In this document: piece by piece, positions 1-5,390 of the stretch
How the letters are laid out: each line of letters begins with the position of its first letter
Position numbering within the stretch: position 1 is the first letter of the stretch
Source: Caulobacteraceae bacterium
GTDB lineage: Bacteria > Pseudomonadota > Alphaproteobacteria > Caulobacterales > Caulobacteraceae
NCBI GenBank assembly: GCA_013815405.1
Contig: JACDGF010000171.1
Coordinates: 1 to 5,487, forward strand
DNA: 5,487 nt
Reading direction: 5' to 3'
Made by a program: the position numbers and the translations under genes
The notes under the pieces: generated by a model
What the model was told of the DNA's origin: nothing
What the model saw: the letters and a program-made list of their open reading frames with translations, nothing else
Databases searched by the model: none

Positions 1-1
1 G

Positions 2-349
2 GATGACAGGAGAAATCGTTCGTTTTGGCGCGAGGCGGCCGCCTCGCACCAAAACGATCACTGAAGAGCCGAAAAAACCGTCAGGGATGTAACCGGACAA
101 ACTGTCAGGAATGTATCGGGTTGCACACTTGGTCACCCGCTCGGCTTGGGCGGGAAAGCGTTCGAGAGCGGCGGCGGGACGGATGGGCCTGGGCGCCAAT
201 TCGCCGCCGCAGTTGGGGCACATGCCGTTGAGCCGCGTCTCCACGCACTCGGCGCAGAAGGTGCATTCGAACGAGCAGATCCGCGCCTCCGCGCTGTCCG
301 GCGGCAGGTCGCGATCGCAGCATTCGCAGTTGGGGCGCAGTTGGAGCAA
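2..349 (-). CDS. DUF1272 zinc-ribbon protein, C-terminus run into IS-like DNA, partial at window edge
   Basis: This is a small cysteine-rich protein with an obvious DUF1272 pattern. Residues 1-58 read as a family N-terminus: [16 protein letters not shown] (4-19), then [14 protein letters not shown] (22-35), CPNCGG (44-49) and RPIRP (54-58). The eight cysteines at 8, 10, 11, 25, 29, 32, 35, 44, plus 47, suit zinc binding; the biochemical role of the family is not known to me. The best start is TTG at 349-347, because an in-frame TAG lies only three codons upstream and no ATG or GTG is in frame. No strong Shine-Dalgarno is visible. Family members usually end at about 80-100 residues. Here the frame passes residue 74 (K, near 128) into the IS-like repeats, giving a peptide with [13 protein letters not shown], and stays open to the left edge. 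The gene is therefore probably truncated or fused by an insertion. It is divergent from carA. Confidence 0.75.
   Translation of the reverse strand, partial: MLQLRPNCECCDRDLPPDSAEARICSFECTFCAECVETRLNGMCPNCGGELAPRPIRPAAALERFPAQAERVTKCATRYIPDSLSGYIPDGFFGSSVIVLVRGGRLAPKRTISPVI
21..56. repeat. 36-bp near-perfect palindrome centred on a NotI-type GCGGCCGC
   Basis: The two 18-nt halves are reverse complements except for one C/A mismatch at positions 29 and 48. The outer arms are CGTTTTGG and CCAAAACG, and the core is an 18-nt self-complementary GC-rich block. Neither side carries a run of T, so it does not look like a standard intrinsic terminator. It lies about 25 bp beyond the direct repeats that look like an IS end, and could be a hairpin inside that mobile element. 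The function is unknown. Confidence 0.7.
80..127 (+). mobile_element. Probable IS terminus with two direct transposase-site-like repeats (partial)
   Basis: GTCAGGGATGTAACCGG (80-96) and GTCAGGAATGTATCGGG (104-120) match at 14 of 17 positions and are offset by 24 bp. They are followed by TTGCACA, so the outer end read on the minus strand begins TGTGCAACCCGATAC. Paired motifs of this kind near a TG...CA edge are what I recall from IS3/IS481-type element ends in alphaproteobacteria. The family assignment is memory-based inference. The proposed boundary (about 127) coincides with the point where the DUF1272 protein stops resembling its family. The rest of the element, including any transposase, would lie left of the window. 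Confidence 0.5.
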
Positions 350-390
350 GGCGGCACTCTAGCAAGCCCCGCGAGCCGTCGGAAGCCGCG

Positions 391-419
391 TTGACCCTGA
401 TCGCGCGGGCCCTTACCTA
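391..419 (+). promoter_or_regulatory. Weak candidate promoter for carA
   Basis: TTGACC at 391-396 matches a -35 hexamer at five of six positions. A 17-nt spacer then leads to TACCTA at 414-419, which matches the -10 consensus poorly. It would place transcription start about 30-35 nt upstream of the carA ATG. It is the best candidate I see between the divergent DUF1272 gene and carA. I see no pyrimidine attenuator hairpin with a T-run there, nor a convincing ArgR-type box. Confidence 0.25.
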
Positions 420-459
420 CGCGCGCGGTCGCGCCGAATTTCAAAACAGGGATACGCCG

Positions 460-1686
460 ATGCCGCAAGACCTGCTCGCCGGCGTCACCGGTGTCCTGGC
501 CCTGGCGGACGGCACGGTATTGCAGGGGCAAGGATGCGGCGCGGCGGGCGAGGCGGTGGGCGAGGTGTGCTTCAACACCGCCATGACCGGCTATCAGGAG
601 ATCCTCACCGACCCCTCCTACATGGCCCAGATCGTGGCCTTCACCTTTCCCCACGTCGGCAACGTCGGAACCAATGGCGAAGATATCGAACAGGTGTCGG
701 GCGCCGCGGCGACCGCCGCCCGGGGCGCGGTTTTCCGCGAGGCGCCCGGCGCGCCCGCCAACTGGCGAGCGGCCGGCGATCTGGACGGCTGGCTGAAACG
801 CCGGGGCGTGGTGGGCCTGAGCGGCGTCGACACACGCGCCCTCACCAAGTCGATCCGCGAGCGCGGAATGCCCCGGGCCGTCATCGCCCACGCGCCACGC
901 GGTGGTTTCGACGTCGACGCCCTGATCGCCAAGGCTCGCGCCTGGAAGGGCCTGGTCGGCCTTGATCTGGCTCAGGAAGCCTCGTGCCTTCAATCGTTCG
1001 GCTGGGACGAGGGCCCATGGTCATGGCCCGGCGGCGATGCGCCGGCGCGGGAGGCGAAATACCGCGTCGTGGTCGTCGACTACGGGGTGAAGCGCAATAT
1101 CCTGCGCTCGCTGGTCGGCATCCGCGCGGCGGTGACGGTCACGCCAGCCCAAACCTCGGCGCGGGACATTCTGGACCGTGCGCCGGACGGGATCGTCCTT
1201 TCGAACGGCCCCGGCGACCCGGCCGCCACGGCGATCCATGCCGCCCCGGCCATCCGCGAGCTCGTGGACAGCGGAACCCCGATCCTGGGCATCTGCCTGG
1301 GCCATCAGCTGCTGGCCTTGGCCTTGGGCGCGAAGACCCAAAAGATGGACCAGGGCCATCACGGGGCGAACCATCCGGTCAAGGACCTCGCCACCGGCAA
1401 GGTCGAGATCGTTTCGATGAATCACGGTTTCACGGTCGAGCGCGAGACGCTCCCGCCATCGCTCACGGAAACCCACGTCTCCCTGTTCGACGGAAGCAAC
1501 GCGGGGCTGGCGCTCACCGGTGCGCCGGTCTTCTCTGTCCAACACCACCCTGAAGCCTCGCCCGGGCCGACGGACTCGCTCTATCTCTTTCGGCGCTTTG
1601 CCCGGATGATGGACGAGGCGAGAAATGGCCCACCCTCCCCTTCATGGGAGGGTGGCGCGACCCCCGATCCAGTCGGGGGCGGGTAG
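460..1686 (+). CDS. carA: Carbamoyl-phosphate synthase small (glutaminase) subunit
   Basis: CarA hydrolyses glutamine and passes ammonia to CarB, which makes carbamoyl phosphate for pyrimidine and arginine synthesis in the cytoplasm. The 408-residue product has the N-terminal small-chain domain (about 8-150), including [16 protein letters not shown] (39-54) and GVDTRAL (122-128). A class I glutamine amidotransferase domain follows (about 200-380). The nucleophile is Cys279 in GICLGHQ, and the His363/Glu365 pair is in [10 protein letters not shown], aligning with E. coli Cys269, His353 and Glu355. The oxyanion-region motif is LSNGPGDP (247-254). I chose ATG 460 because family homology starts a few residues later and a short AGG-containing site lies just upstream; an in-frame TTG at 391 would add 23 unrelated residues. 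The last ~20 residues (389-408, rich in P, G and S) are encoded by a palindromic repeat and exceed the usual length. The partner gene carB is not adjacent but starts about 3.7 kb downstream. Confidence 0.97.
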   Translation: MPQDLLAGVTGVLALADGTVLQGQGCGAAGEAVGEVCFNTAMTGYQEILTDPSYMAQIVAFTFPHVGNVGTNGEDIEQVSGAAATAARGAVFREAPGAPANWRAAGDLDGWLKRRGVVGLSGVDTRALTKSIRERGMPRAVIAHAPRGGFDVDALIAKARAWKGLVGLDLAQEASCLQSFGWDEGPWSWPGGDAPAREAKYRVVVVDYGVKRNILRSLVGIRAAVTVTPAQTSARDILDRAPDGIVLSNGPGDPAATAIHAAPAIRELVDSGTPILGICLGHQLLALALGAKTQKMDQGHHGANHPVKDLATGKVEIVSMNHGFTVERETLPPSLTETHVSLFDGSNAGLALTGAPVFSVQHHPEASPGPTDSLYLFRRFARMMDEARNGPPSPSWEGGATPDPVGGG

Positions 1687-1778
1687 AGAAGTCCGGTGAA
1701 GTCCGCGACGGTAGGGATGATCGAGACTTCCCCGCCCTGACGGCTTCGCCGTCTGTCCCTCCCCATGAACGGGAGGGA
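1630..1778. repeat. Compound palindromic interspersed repeat overlapping the carA 3' end
   Basis: Four hairpins lie in a row. The first is a perfect 10-bp stem CCACCCTCCC/GGGAGGGTGG (1630-1639 and 1646-1655). The second is CCCCCGA/TCGGGGG (1661-1667 and 1673-1679). The third is GACGGC-TTC-GCCGTC (1739-1753). The fourth is TCCCTCCC/GGGAGGGA (1756-1763 and 1771-1778). The first and last hairpins are also inverted copies of each other (both carry the TTCATGGG or CCATGAA loop side), so the block is a larger inverted structure of about 150 bp. This architecture resembles dispersed palindromic elements I recall from Caulobacteraceae genomes. It supplies the carA stop codon at 1684-1686 and ends 9 bp before the stop of the convergent small gene. 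It may also act as a bidirectional transcription barrier, although no T-run is present. Confidence 0.7.
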
Positions 1779-1786
1779 GGCGATCG

Positions 1787-2041
1787 CTAAGCGGCCGCGG
1801 CGGCTTTCGCGACCTTGGGCGCCTTGGGAACCGCGGGCTTCTTGTTGGCGATCCGTTTCTCGGCCGCCGCCTCGAGCTTGATCGTCCGGCGCGCCGCCAC
1901 CGCCGCTTCGAGCGCCGGCAGAAGGTCCGCAGCGTCGGATTGCTGCTTGGCGCTGCCGGAGGTCTCCAGGCGGCGGGCGTTGTCCAGCAAATTCTTCAGC
2001 GCCGCGTCGTCAAGGAGGGGAATCTTGTCGATCAGGCTCAT
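1787..2041 (-). CDS. Small alanine/lysine-rich hypothetical protein (84 aa)
   Basis: I do not recognise a named family. The first half (about residues 1-60) looks helical and amphipathic, starting MSLIDKIPLLDDAALKNLLD and carrying a run of Leu/Ala with charged residues. The tail (about 58-84) is low complexity and basic, with KKPAVPKAPKVAK followed by alanines. That tail composition resembles histone H1-like or AlgP-like nucleic-acid-binding tails, which is only suggestive. There is no signal peptide or membrane segment. The ATG at 2041 is preceded by GGAG about 9 nt upstream, a good ribosome site, and the TAG stop is at 1787-1789. The gene is convergent with carA across the palindromic repeat and divergent from the cold-shock gene. 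G+C-rich codon use matches the neighbours. I think it is a real gene; its function is unknown. Confidence 0.7.
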   Translation of the reverse strand: MSLIDKIPLLDDAALKNLLDNARRLETSGSAKQQSDAADLLPALEAAVAARRTIKLEAAAEKRIANKKPAVPKAPKVAKAAAAA

Positions 2042-2133
2042 GCGCGGCGGCTCCAGCGGAAAAAGGATCGTCCAAGCAATATCGGCGTTTCGCGCCGGCT
2101 TTTAAAGGCGCGGTCGCTATTTTGATATTTGGA

Positions 2134-2162
2134 TTGCCCCGCCGCCTGAAATCTTCTACTAG
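2134..2162 (+). promoter_or_regulatory. Candidate promoter upstream of the cold-shock gene
   Basis: TTGCCC (2134-2139), a 17-nt spacer and TACTAG (2157-2162) form a plausible sigma-70-like pair. The match is moderate: four of six at -35 and three of six at -10. If used, it would give a leader of about 140 nt before the ATG at 2308, in line with the long structured leaders known for cspA-type mRNAs. No experimental support can be read from sequence. Confidence 0.25.
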
Positions 2163-2307
2163 GAAAGGTATCGAATTCGCCAGGGTTCGGCCGCTCTTCC
2201 ACGCTCCTTCCCGGAGCCCCGGACCCGCCTTCCGATCCTCACCGACTTTGATCGACCCAAAGAGGGCCCGCACGGTGCGGACTCTTCATCTAAAGGACTA
2301 AATCTAA

Positions 2308-2514
2308 ATGGCTACCGGTACTGTCAAATGGTTCAACGGCCAAAAAGGCTTCGGCTTCATCCAACCGGATGCGGGCGGCGCCGATGTGTTCGTTCACATT
2401 TCCGCGGTCGAACGCGCGGGCCTCGGCTCGCTGCGCGAGGGCCAGAAGATCACCTATGAACTCGAACGCGACGCGAAGAACGGCAAGATGTCCGCCGGCC
2501 AACTCCAGGCCTGA
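2308..2514 (+). CDS. Cold-shock domain protein, CspA family
   Basis: This 68-residue protein is a complete single cold-shock (OB-fold) domain. Members bind single-stranded RNA or DNA and act as RNA chaperones or antiterminators. Family signatures are TGTVKWFN (3-10), the RNP1-type motif KGFGFI (13-18), the RNP2-type motif VFVHI (27-31) and the SAVERAGL stretch typical of alphaproteobacterial members. Its length is normal for the family. ATG 2308 is preceded by AAAGGA at 2292-2297, giving a slightly long spacing of about 10 nt. A weak 5-bp hairpin (2268-2280) sits in the leader just before the ribosome site. The gene stands alone between a divergent small gene and its own terminator, so it is probably monocistronic. 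Whether it is cold-induced, growth-phase-controlled or constitutive cannot be told. Several csp paralogues are usual in these genomes, so I give no gene letter. Confidence 0.96.
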   Translation: MATGTVKWFNGQKGFGFIQPDAGGADVFVHISAVERAGLGSLREGQKITYELERDAKNGKMSAGQLQA

Positions 2515-2562
2515 ACGGACGGGTCCGCTCGAAAAGAGCGGGGCCTTCGAGCAACGGATATC

Positions 2563-2593
2563 AAGGGCCGGCGCATCGCGCCGGCCCTTTTTT
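2563..2593 (+). terminator. Strong intrinsic terminator after the cold-shock gene
   Basis: A perfect 12-bp stem has arms AAGGGCCGGCGC (2563-2574) and GCGCCGGCCCTT (2578-2589) with an ATC loop. The last stem T's join a run of six T (2588-2593). It lies 48 nt after the csp stop. A smaller hairpin, CCGCTC-GAAAA-GAGCGG (2525-2541), precedes it. It should insulate the cold-shock gene from the beta-helix gene downstream. Confidence 0.93.
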
Positions 2594-2677
2594 CCTGGGC
2601 GGCCGATCCGCCGGGCTTGACCGGCGGGCAAATCGGGTTCCTTTTCATTCTCGAGATGAGAGATGAGGGAGCGCGCC

Positions 2678-4612
2678 ATGACGACCATCAGGTGGAGGGA
2701 CGGGGACGGGGACTGGGCGACGCCCTCCGATTGGAATCGCGGCCGGGCGCCGCAAGCCGGCGACGATGCGCTGATCGACACCGCGCTCTTCCACACCATC
2801 ACCCACGGCTCGGGCGACGACACTGTTCGCACCCTCCGCGTGGGCAATGACGACTTCGTCGTTTCGGGCGGATCGCTGATGATAACCGCCACCTCCAGCT
2901 TCGCCAATCTGCTGAGCGTGGGGGGAACCCTGGCGCTCGGCGGGGCCGCGACGGCGGCGCGGTTCGACCAGCGCGGCACGGTGAGCGGCGCGGGAGACTT
3001 GACCGTGAGCGGCGCGGCGAGCGTCGACGGCCTGCAGACCGGCGTGGGGACGACCATCCTGGAAGGCGCCTCGAAGATCAGTTTCCTCGGGCTCGACGGC
3101 GGCCGCACCCTGGAGAACCGGGGCACGCTCACCATGATCCAATACGGCGAGATCGACCTGGGCGTGAACCCCTTCGGGGAGACCCGGGGCGGGGCGACCC
3201 TGCTGAACGCCGCCGGCGGCGTCATCGACCTCCAGGGCGTCAATCACATCGGTTTCGTGGAGCAGCTTCCCGTCGGCGACGTCAGCTTCATCAACGCCGG
3301 GACATTCAAGAAGACGGTCCAAGCCGGCCCCGCCTTCGTCAACATCGCCTTGACCAACACCGGGGCGATCCGGGTCGAGACCGGTACGCTGGAGTTCGAC
3401 GCCGGCCTGACCAACAGCGGGGCCGGGACGGCCCACGTCGCTTCGGGGGCGACCTTGCGGATCAGCGGCGGCGGATCGTCGGGCGCGTCCGCCTTCATCC
3501 TGGCCGCGGGCGCGACGCTCGAATTCGCGCAGATCTTCCCCGGGCCGAATGTCTTCACCCTCGGCGCCGGGACGGTCGGCGGATCGGGCACGATGGTGGT
3601 GAGCGGGGGCGAGCTGGCCCTGGGGGCGGGCGCGGTGACGGTCACCGGCTTCGCGCAGGGCAACACCACCCAGAGCACCTGTACGGTTTCGGGTTCCGGA
3701 ACCCTCAGGGTGACCGGCGCCGCCACCTTCGGGGGCGGGGCGATGAGCCAGACCGGGCCGGGCGTGACCCTGCTGGAGGGCGCCTCGATCCTCGTCGGCA
3801 ATGTGGTGGGCGGCCTCTTCCTGGAGGGCGGCCGCGTGCTGGAGAACCAGGGGACGTTCACGGTTCAAAACGGCGGGTTCATCGAGCTTGGAAGCGGGGC
3901 GGGCGACGCGACCTTGCGCAACGACGCGGGTGGGACGATCGACCTGCAGGGGGTCGCCACGGTCGCCCGCGGCGCGGGCGCGAGCGTCCTCATCAACGCC
4001 GGCCTGCTCGAAAAGACCGCCGGCGCCGGCGAGGCCATCGTCGGCGTCGCGGTGGTGAACACCGGCGCCATCGTGGCGCGGGCGGCCACCCTCGAGTTCC
4101 TCCAGTCGATCAGCGGGGACGGGACCCTGGCGGTGGAGATCGGCGCGACCCTGGAGGCGGACGCCGGCGCCGCGGCGAGCCTTTCGATGGCCTTCAAGGC
4201 CGGCGGCGGGACCCTGGCGCTTCATCACGCCGGCGCCTTCGCGGCGACCATCCACGGCTTTTCCGCCGGCGACGCGATCGATCTCCTGGGAAAAAGGGCC
4301 GACCGCGCCGTGCTGGAAACCGGCGACCGGCTGGCGATCTTCAGAGGCGACAGGCGGCTCGCCACCCTGCAACTGGCGGGCGACTACACGGGGGCCACGT
4401 TCAACCTCGCCGCCGACGGCGCCGGCGGGACAGACATCACGGTGACCACGCCCGCCGCGATCCGCCTCGCCGCCGCCCCGACCCGTCCGTTCATCGACGC
4501 CATGGCCGGTTTCGCCGCCGATTCCGGCGGGCCGGCCGGCGCCTGGACCCCCTCGCACGCCGCGTCTCATCGGCCCCTGCTTTGCAAGCCGAGACCGACG
4601 CATTTTGTTTAG
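2678..4612 (+). CDS. Large beta-helix-type, internally duplicated putative secreted or surface protein
   Basis: The 644-residue product is dominated by short Gly/Ala/Thr/Val-rich beta repeats (GxGTLxVxGxATL style), as in right-handed beta-helix adhesins and autotransporter passenger regions. ATG 2678 is preferred over 2663 because GAGGGA (2665-2670) lies 7 nt before it. Residues 12-34 carry the DW-x5-W-x-G-x2-P-x3-DDA-x-I opening seen in such proteins (tryptophans at 13 and 19). Two modules of about 238 residues repeat: LEGAS at 128 and 366, and IDLQGV at 183 and 421. Both contain LEN-x-GT, VLINAG-like and NTGAI segments. Residues about 512-588 form a closing domain (LALHHAGAFAATIHGFSAGDAIDL, then a LATLQLAGDY-x-GATFNLA stretch) that I recall from bacterial surface proteins with beta-strand repeats. 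A FIDAMAGF motif is at 605-612. There is no Sec signal peptide, membrane anchor, autotransporter barrel or RTX nonapeptide. Type I-like export is only an inference, and no exporter gene is in the window. Function is probably adhesion or matrix related, unproven. Confidence 0.85.
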   Translation: MTTIRWRDGDGDWATPSDWNRGRAPQAGDDALIDTALFHTITHGSGDDTVRTLRVGNDDFVVSGGSLMITATSSFANLLSVGGTLALGGAATAARFDQRGTVSGAGDLTVSGAASVDGLQTGVGTTILEGASKISFLGLDGGRTLENRGTLTMIQYGEIDLGVNPFGETRGGATLLNAAGGVIDLQGVNHIGFVEQLPVGDVSFINAGTFKKTVQAGPAFVNIALTNTGAIRVETGTLEFDAGLTNSGAGTAHVASGATLRISGGGSSGASAFILAAGATLEFAQIFPGPNVFTLGAGTVGGSGTMVVSGGELALGAGAVTVTGFAQGNTTQSTCTVSGSGTLRVTGAATFGGGAMSQTGPGVTLLEGASILVGNVVGGLFLEGGRVLENQGTFTVQNGGFIELGSGAGDATLRNDAGGTIDLQGVATVARGAGASVLINAGLLEKTAGAGEAIVGVAVVNTGAIVARAATLEFLQSISGDGTLAVEIGATLEADAGAAASLSMAFKAGGGTLALHHAGAFAATIHGFSAGDAIDLLGKRADRAVLETGDRLAIFRGDRRLATLQLAGDYTGATFNLAADGAGGTDITVTTPAAIRLAAAPTRPFIDAMAGFAADSGGPAGAWTPSHAASHRPLLCKPRPTHFV

Positions 4613-4703
4613 GCGCCCGGTTACCGCGCGACGAGATCAAGTGTTTGAAAATGCTGGACTTGGAGTTCACCAAGGATACCATGGCGTGAGGGCGGCGGGC
4701 AGG

Positions 4704-4734
4704 TTTTGGCAAGTTTTGGCAAGTTTTTGGCAAG
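4704..4734. repeat. Three tandem copies of TTTTGGCAAG
   Basis: Units lie at 4704-4713, 4714-4723 and 4724-4734; the last has one extra T. On the minus strand they read as CTTGCCAAAA repeats. They lie just past the 3' end of the terminase-like gene. A second direct repeat, TATCCCA at 4742-4748 and 4753-4759 (11-bp step), sits between them and the stop codon. The near-helical spacing would suit protein binding sites, but slippage in non-coding DNA is also possible. Otherwise the spacer 4613-4760 holds no gene I can support. Confidence 0.75.
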
Positions 4735-4760
4735 GGCCGCCTATCCCACCCGTATCCCAG

Positions 4761-5111
4761 CTAGAAGTGACGGTCGCAGTTTCGATCCCACGCCAGTTCC
4801 TTGCGCAGGCGGAAGGCGTCAACGAGGCTCTGACGCGCCTCCTTGACCCCCGCCGGGGTCTTGGCGGCCTCCCCGTCGGTGGCCATACGGACCAAGGCGG
4901 CGATGATCGCCTCGGGTCCGGCGTCGTCCGCCGCCGACCGTTCCCGACGCAGTTCGGCGATCCGTTCGGCTACCTCCGGCTGGCTCGCGAGGCGACAGGC
5001 ATGGGCGACGCTGGAGACGAAGCCCGCGTCCTCATAGGCGTCCTGCAGCCGCGCGCCGGCGGCGCGGGCCTTGGCGAAGGCTTCGTGGCGAAAGTTTTGC
5101 AGAACCGGCAT
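4761..5111 (-). CDS. Orphan phage-terminase-small-subunit-like DNA-binding protein
   Basis: The 116-residue protein begins MPVLQNFRHEAFAKARAAG, followed by AYEDAGF (25-31), a helical segment ACRLASQPEVAERIAELRRE (38-57) and a helical C-terminal half. The order 'P-x-L-x-N-x-R-x-E-x-F-A ... A-x-A-Y-x-x-A-G ... R-L-x-x-x-P-x-V-x-x-R-I-x-E-L' is the pattern I know from the N-terminal helix-turn-helix region of phage terminase small subunits and related orphan proteins in alphaproteobacteria. In a phage, the small subunit recognises packaging sites. Here no large terminase, portal or other phage gene is visible, so a chromosomal regulator-like role or a prophage remnant is equally possible. ATG 5111 has AAGGA about 9 nt upstream; the stop is TAG at 4761-4763. 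It is transcribed away from carB. The family call is from memory of the pattern, not a search. Confidence 0.7.
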   Translation of the reverse strand: MPVLQNFRHEAFAKARAAGARLQDAYEDAGFVSSVAHACRLASQPEVAERIAELRRERSAADDAGPEAIIAALVRMATDGEAAKTPAGVKEARQSLVDAFRLRKELAWDRNCDRHF

Positions 5112-5149
5112 AGGAAGGTTCCTTGACGCTTTGAGTTAGTGAGCGTAGC

Positions 5150-5168
5150 AAATTGCATTATGCAATTT
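5150..5168. promoter_or_regulatory. AT-rich perfect dyad, candidate operator
   Basis: AAATTGCATTATGCAATTT has perfect 8-bp arms (AAATTGCA and TGCAATTT) around TTA. It is an AT-rich island in GC-rich DNA, about 40 bp upstream of the terminase-like gene start and about 220 bp upstream of carB. The position and symmetry suit a dimeric repressor site in the terminase-like gene's promoter. The short T-run on its plus-strand side could instead make a weak terminator. Which gene it serves is not clear. The rest of the 5112-5390 spacer contains no gene I can support; a loose -10-like TAGAAAAT at about 5329-5336 is the best hint of a carB promoter. Confidence 0.5.
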
Positions 5169-5390
5169 TTCCGACCGCGCGTCAAGCGCGTCCCACGCCC
5201 CTGTCGAGAGCACTCGGCCGACAAGCTGTCGTGGCCGGGTCGCTGCTGGCGGCGCCGGCTGTTCGCAGCGCGCCGGATCGGCCCCGCTTGCGCCGCGCCC
5301 CTCCCCTCTCTAAACCCGCCGCTTAGCCTAGAAAATATCCGACCAACGCCGAACGCGCGAGGCGGCGCGGGCGTCCGCGCGCGAGAGGCC

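Noticed and set aside
21..56. Cloning-vector junction suggested by the NotI site
   Set aside because: The site is the centre of a longer natural-looking palindrome with no polylinker sequence around it, and GCGGCCGC is frequent in DNA this GC-rich.
391..459. Upstream TTG start for carA adding 23 residues
   Set aside because: The extra residues do not resemble CarA, and ATG 460 fits the family start; the TTG is better read as part of a -35-like element.
133..993. Long open frame on the minus strand opposite the carA start
   Set aside because: It overlaps carA in antisense and the DUF1272 gene in another frame. Its residues are the Arg/Gly/Ala mix expected of GC-rich shadow frames, and both overlapped genes have clear family motifs.
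984..1553. 189-codon plus-strand frame inside carA
   Set aside because: It is an out-of-frame Arg/Gly/Pro-rich shadow of the carA amidotransferase domain.
2645..4603. 652-codon minus-strand frame opposite the beta-helix gene
   Set aside because: It mirrors the plus-strand gene almost end to end. The plus frame has patterned beta repeats, a ribosome site and a sensible start, while the minus frame is rich in R/G/A/E/D with no recognisable motif. Long antisense frames are common in such GC-rich repeats.
4638..4674. tRNA or att-site remnant (CTTGG-AGTTCA-CCAAG hairpin) after the beta-helix gene
   Set aside because: The stem is only 5 bp, no cloverleaf or tRNA consensus arms are present, and no integrase is in the window.
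4704..4734. CRISPR array
   Set aside because: The units are 10-11 bp, directly abutting, with no spacers and no cas genes nearby.
4605..5126. 173-codon plus-strand frame opposite the terminase-like gene
   Set aside because: It has no recognisable motif and a Gly/Arg-rich composition. The minus-strand frame has a ribosome site and a family-like pattern.
5169..5390. Small gene between the AT-rich dyad and carB
   Set aside because: Frames here lack a good start with a ribosome site, and the translated pieces are low-complexity Arg/Ala-rich with no motif.
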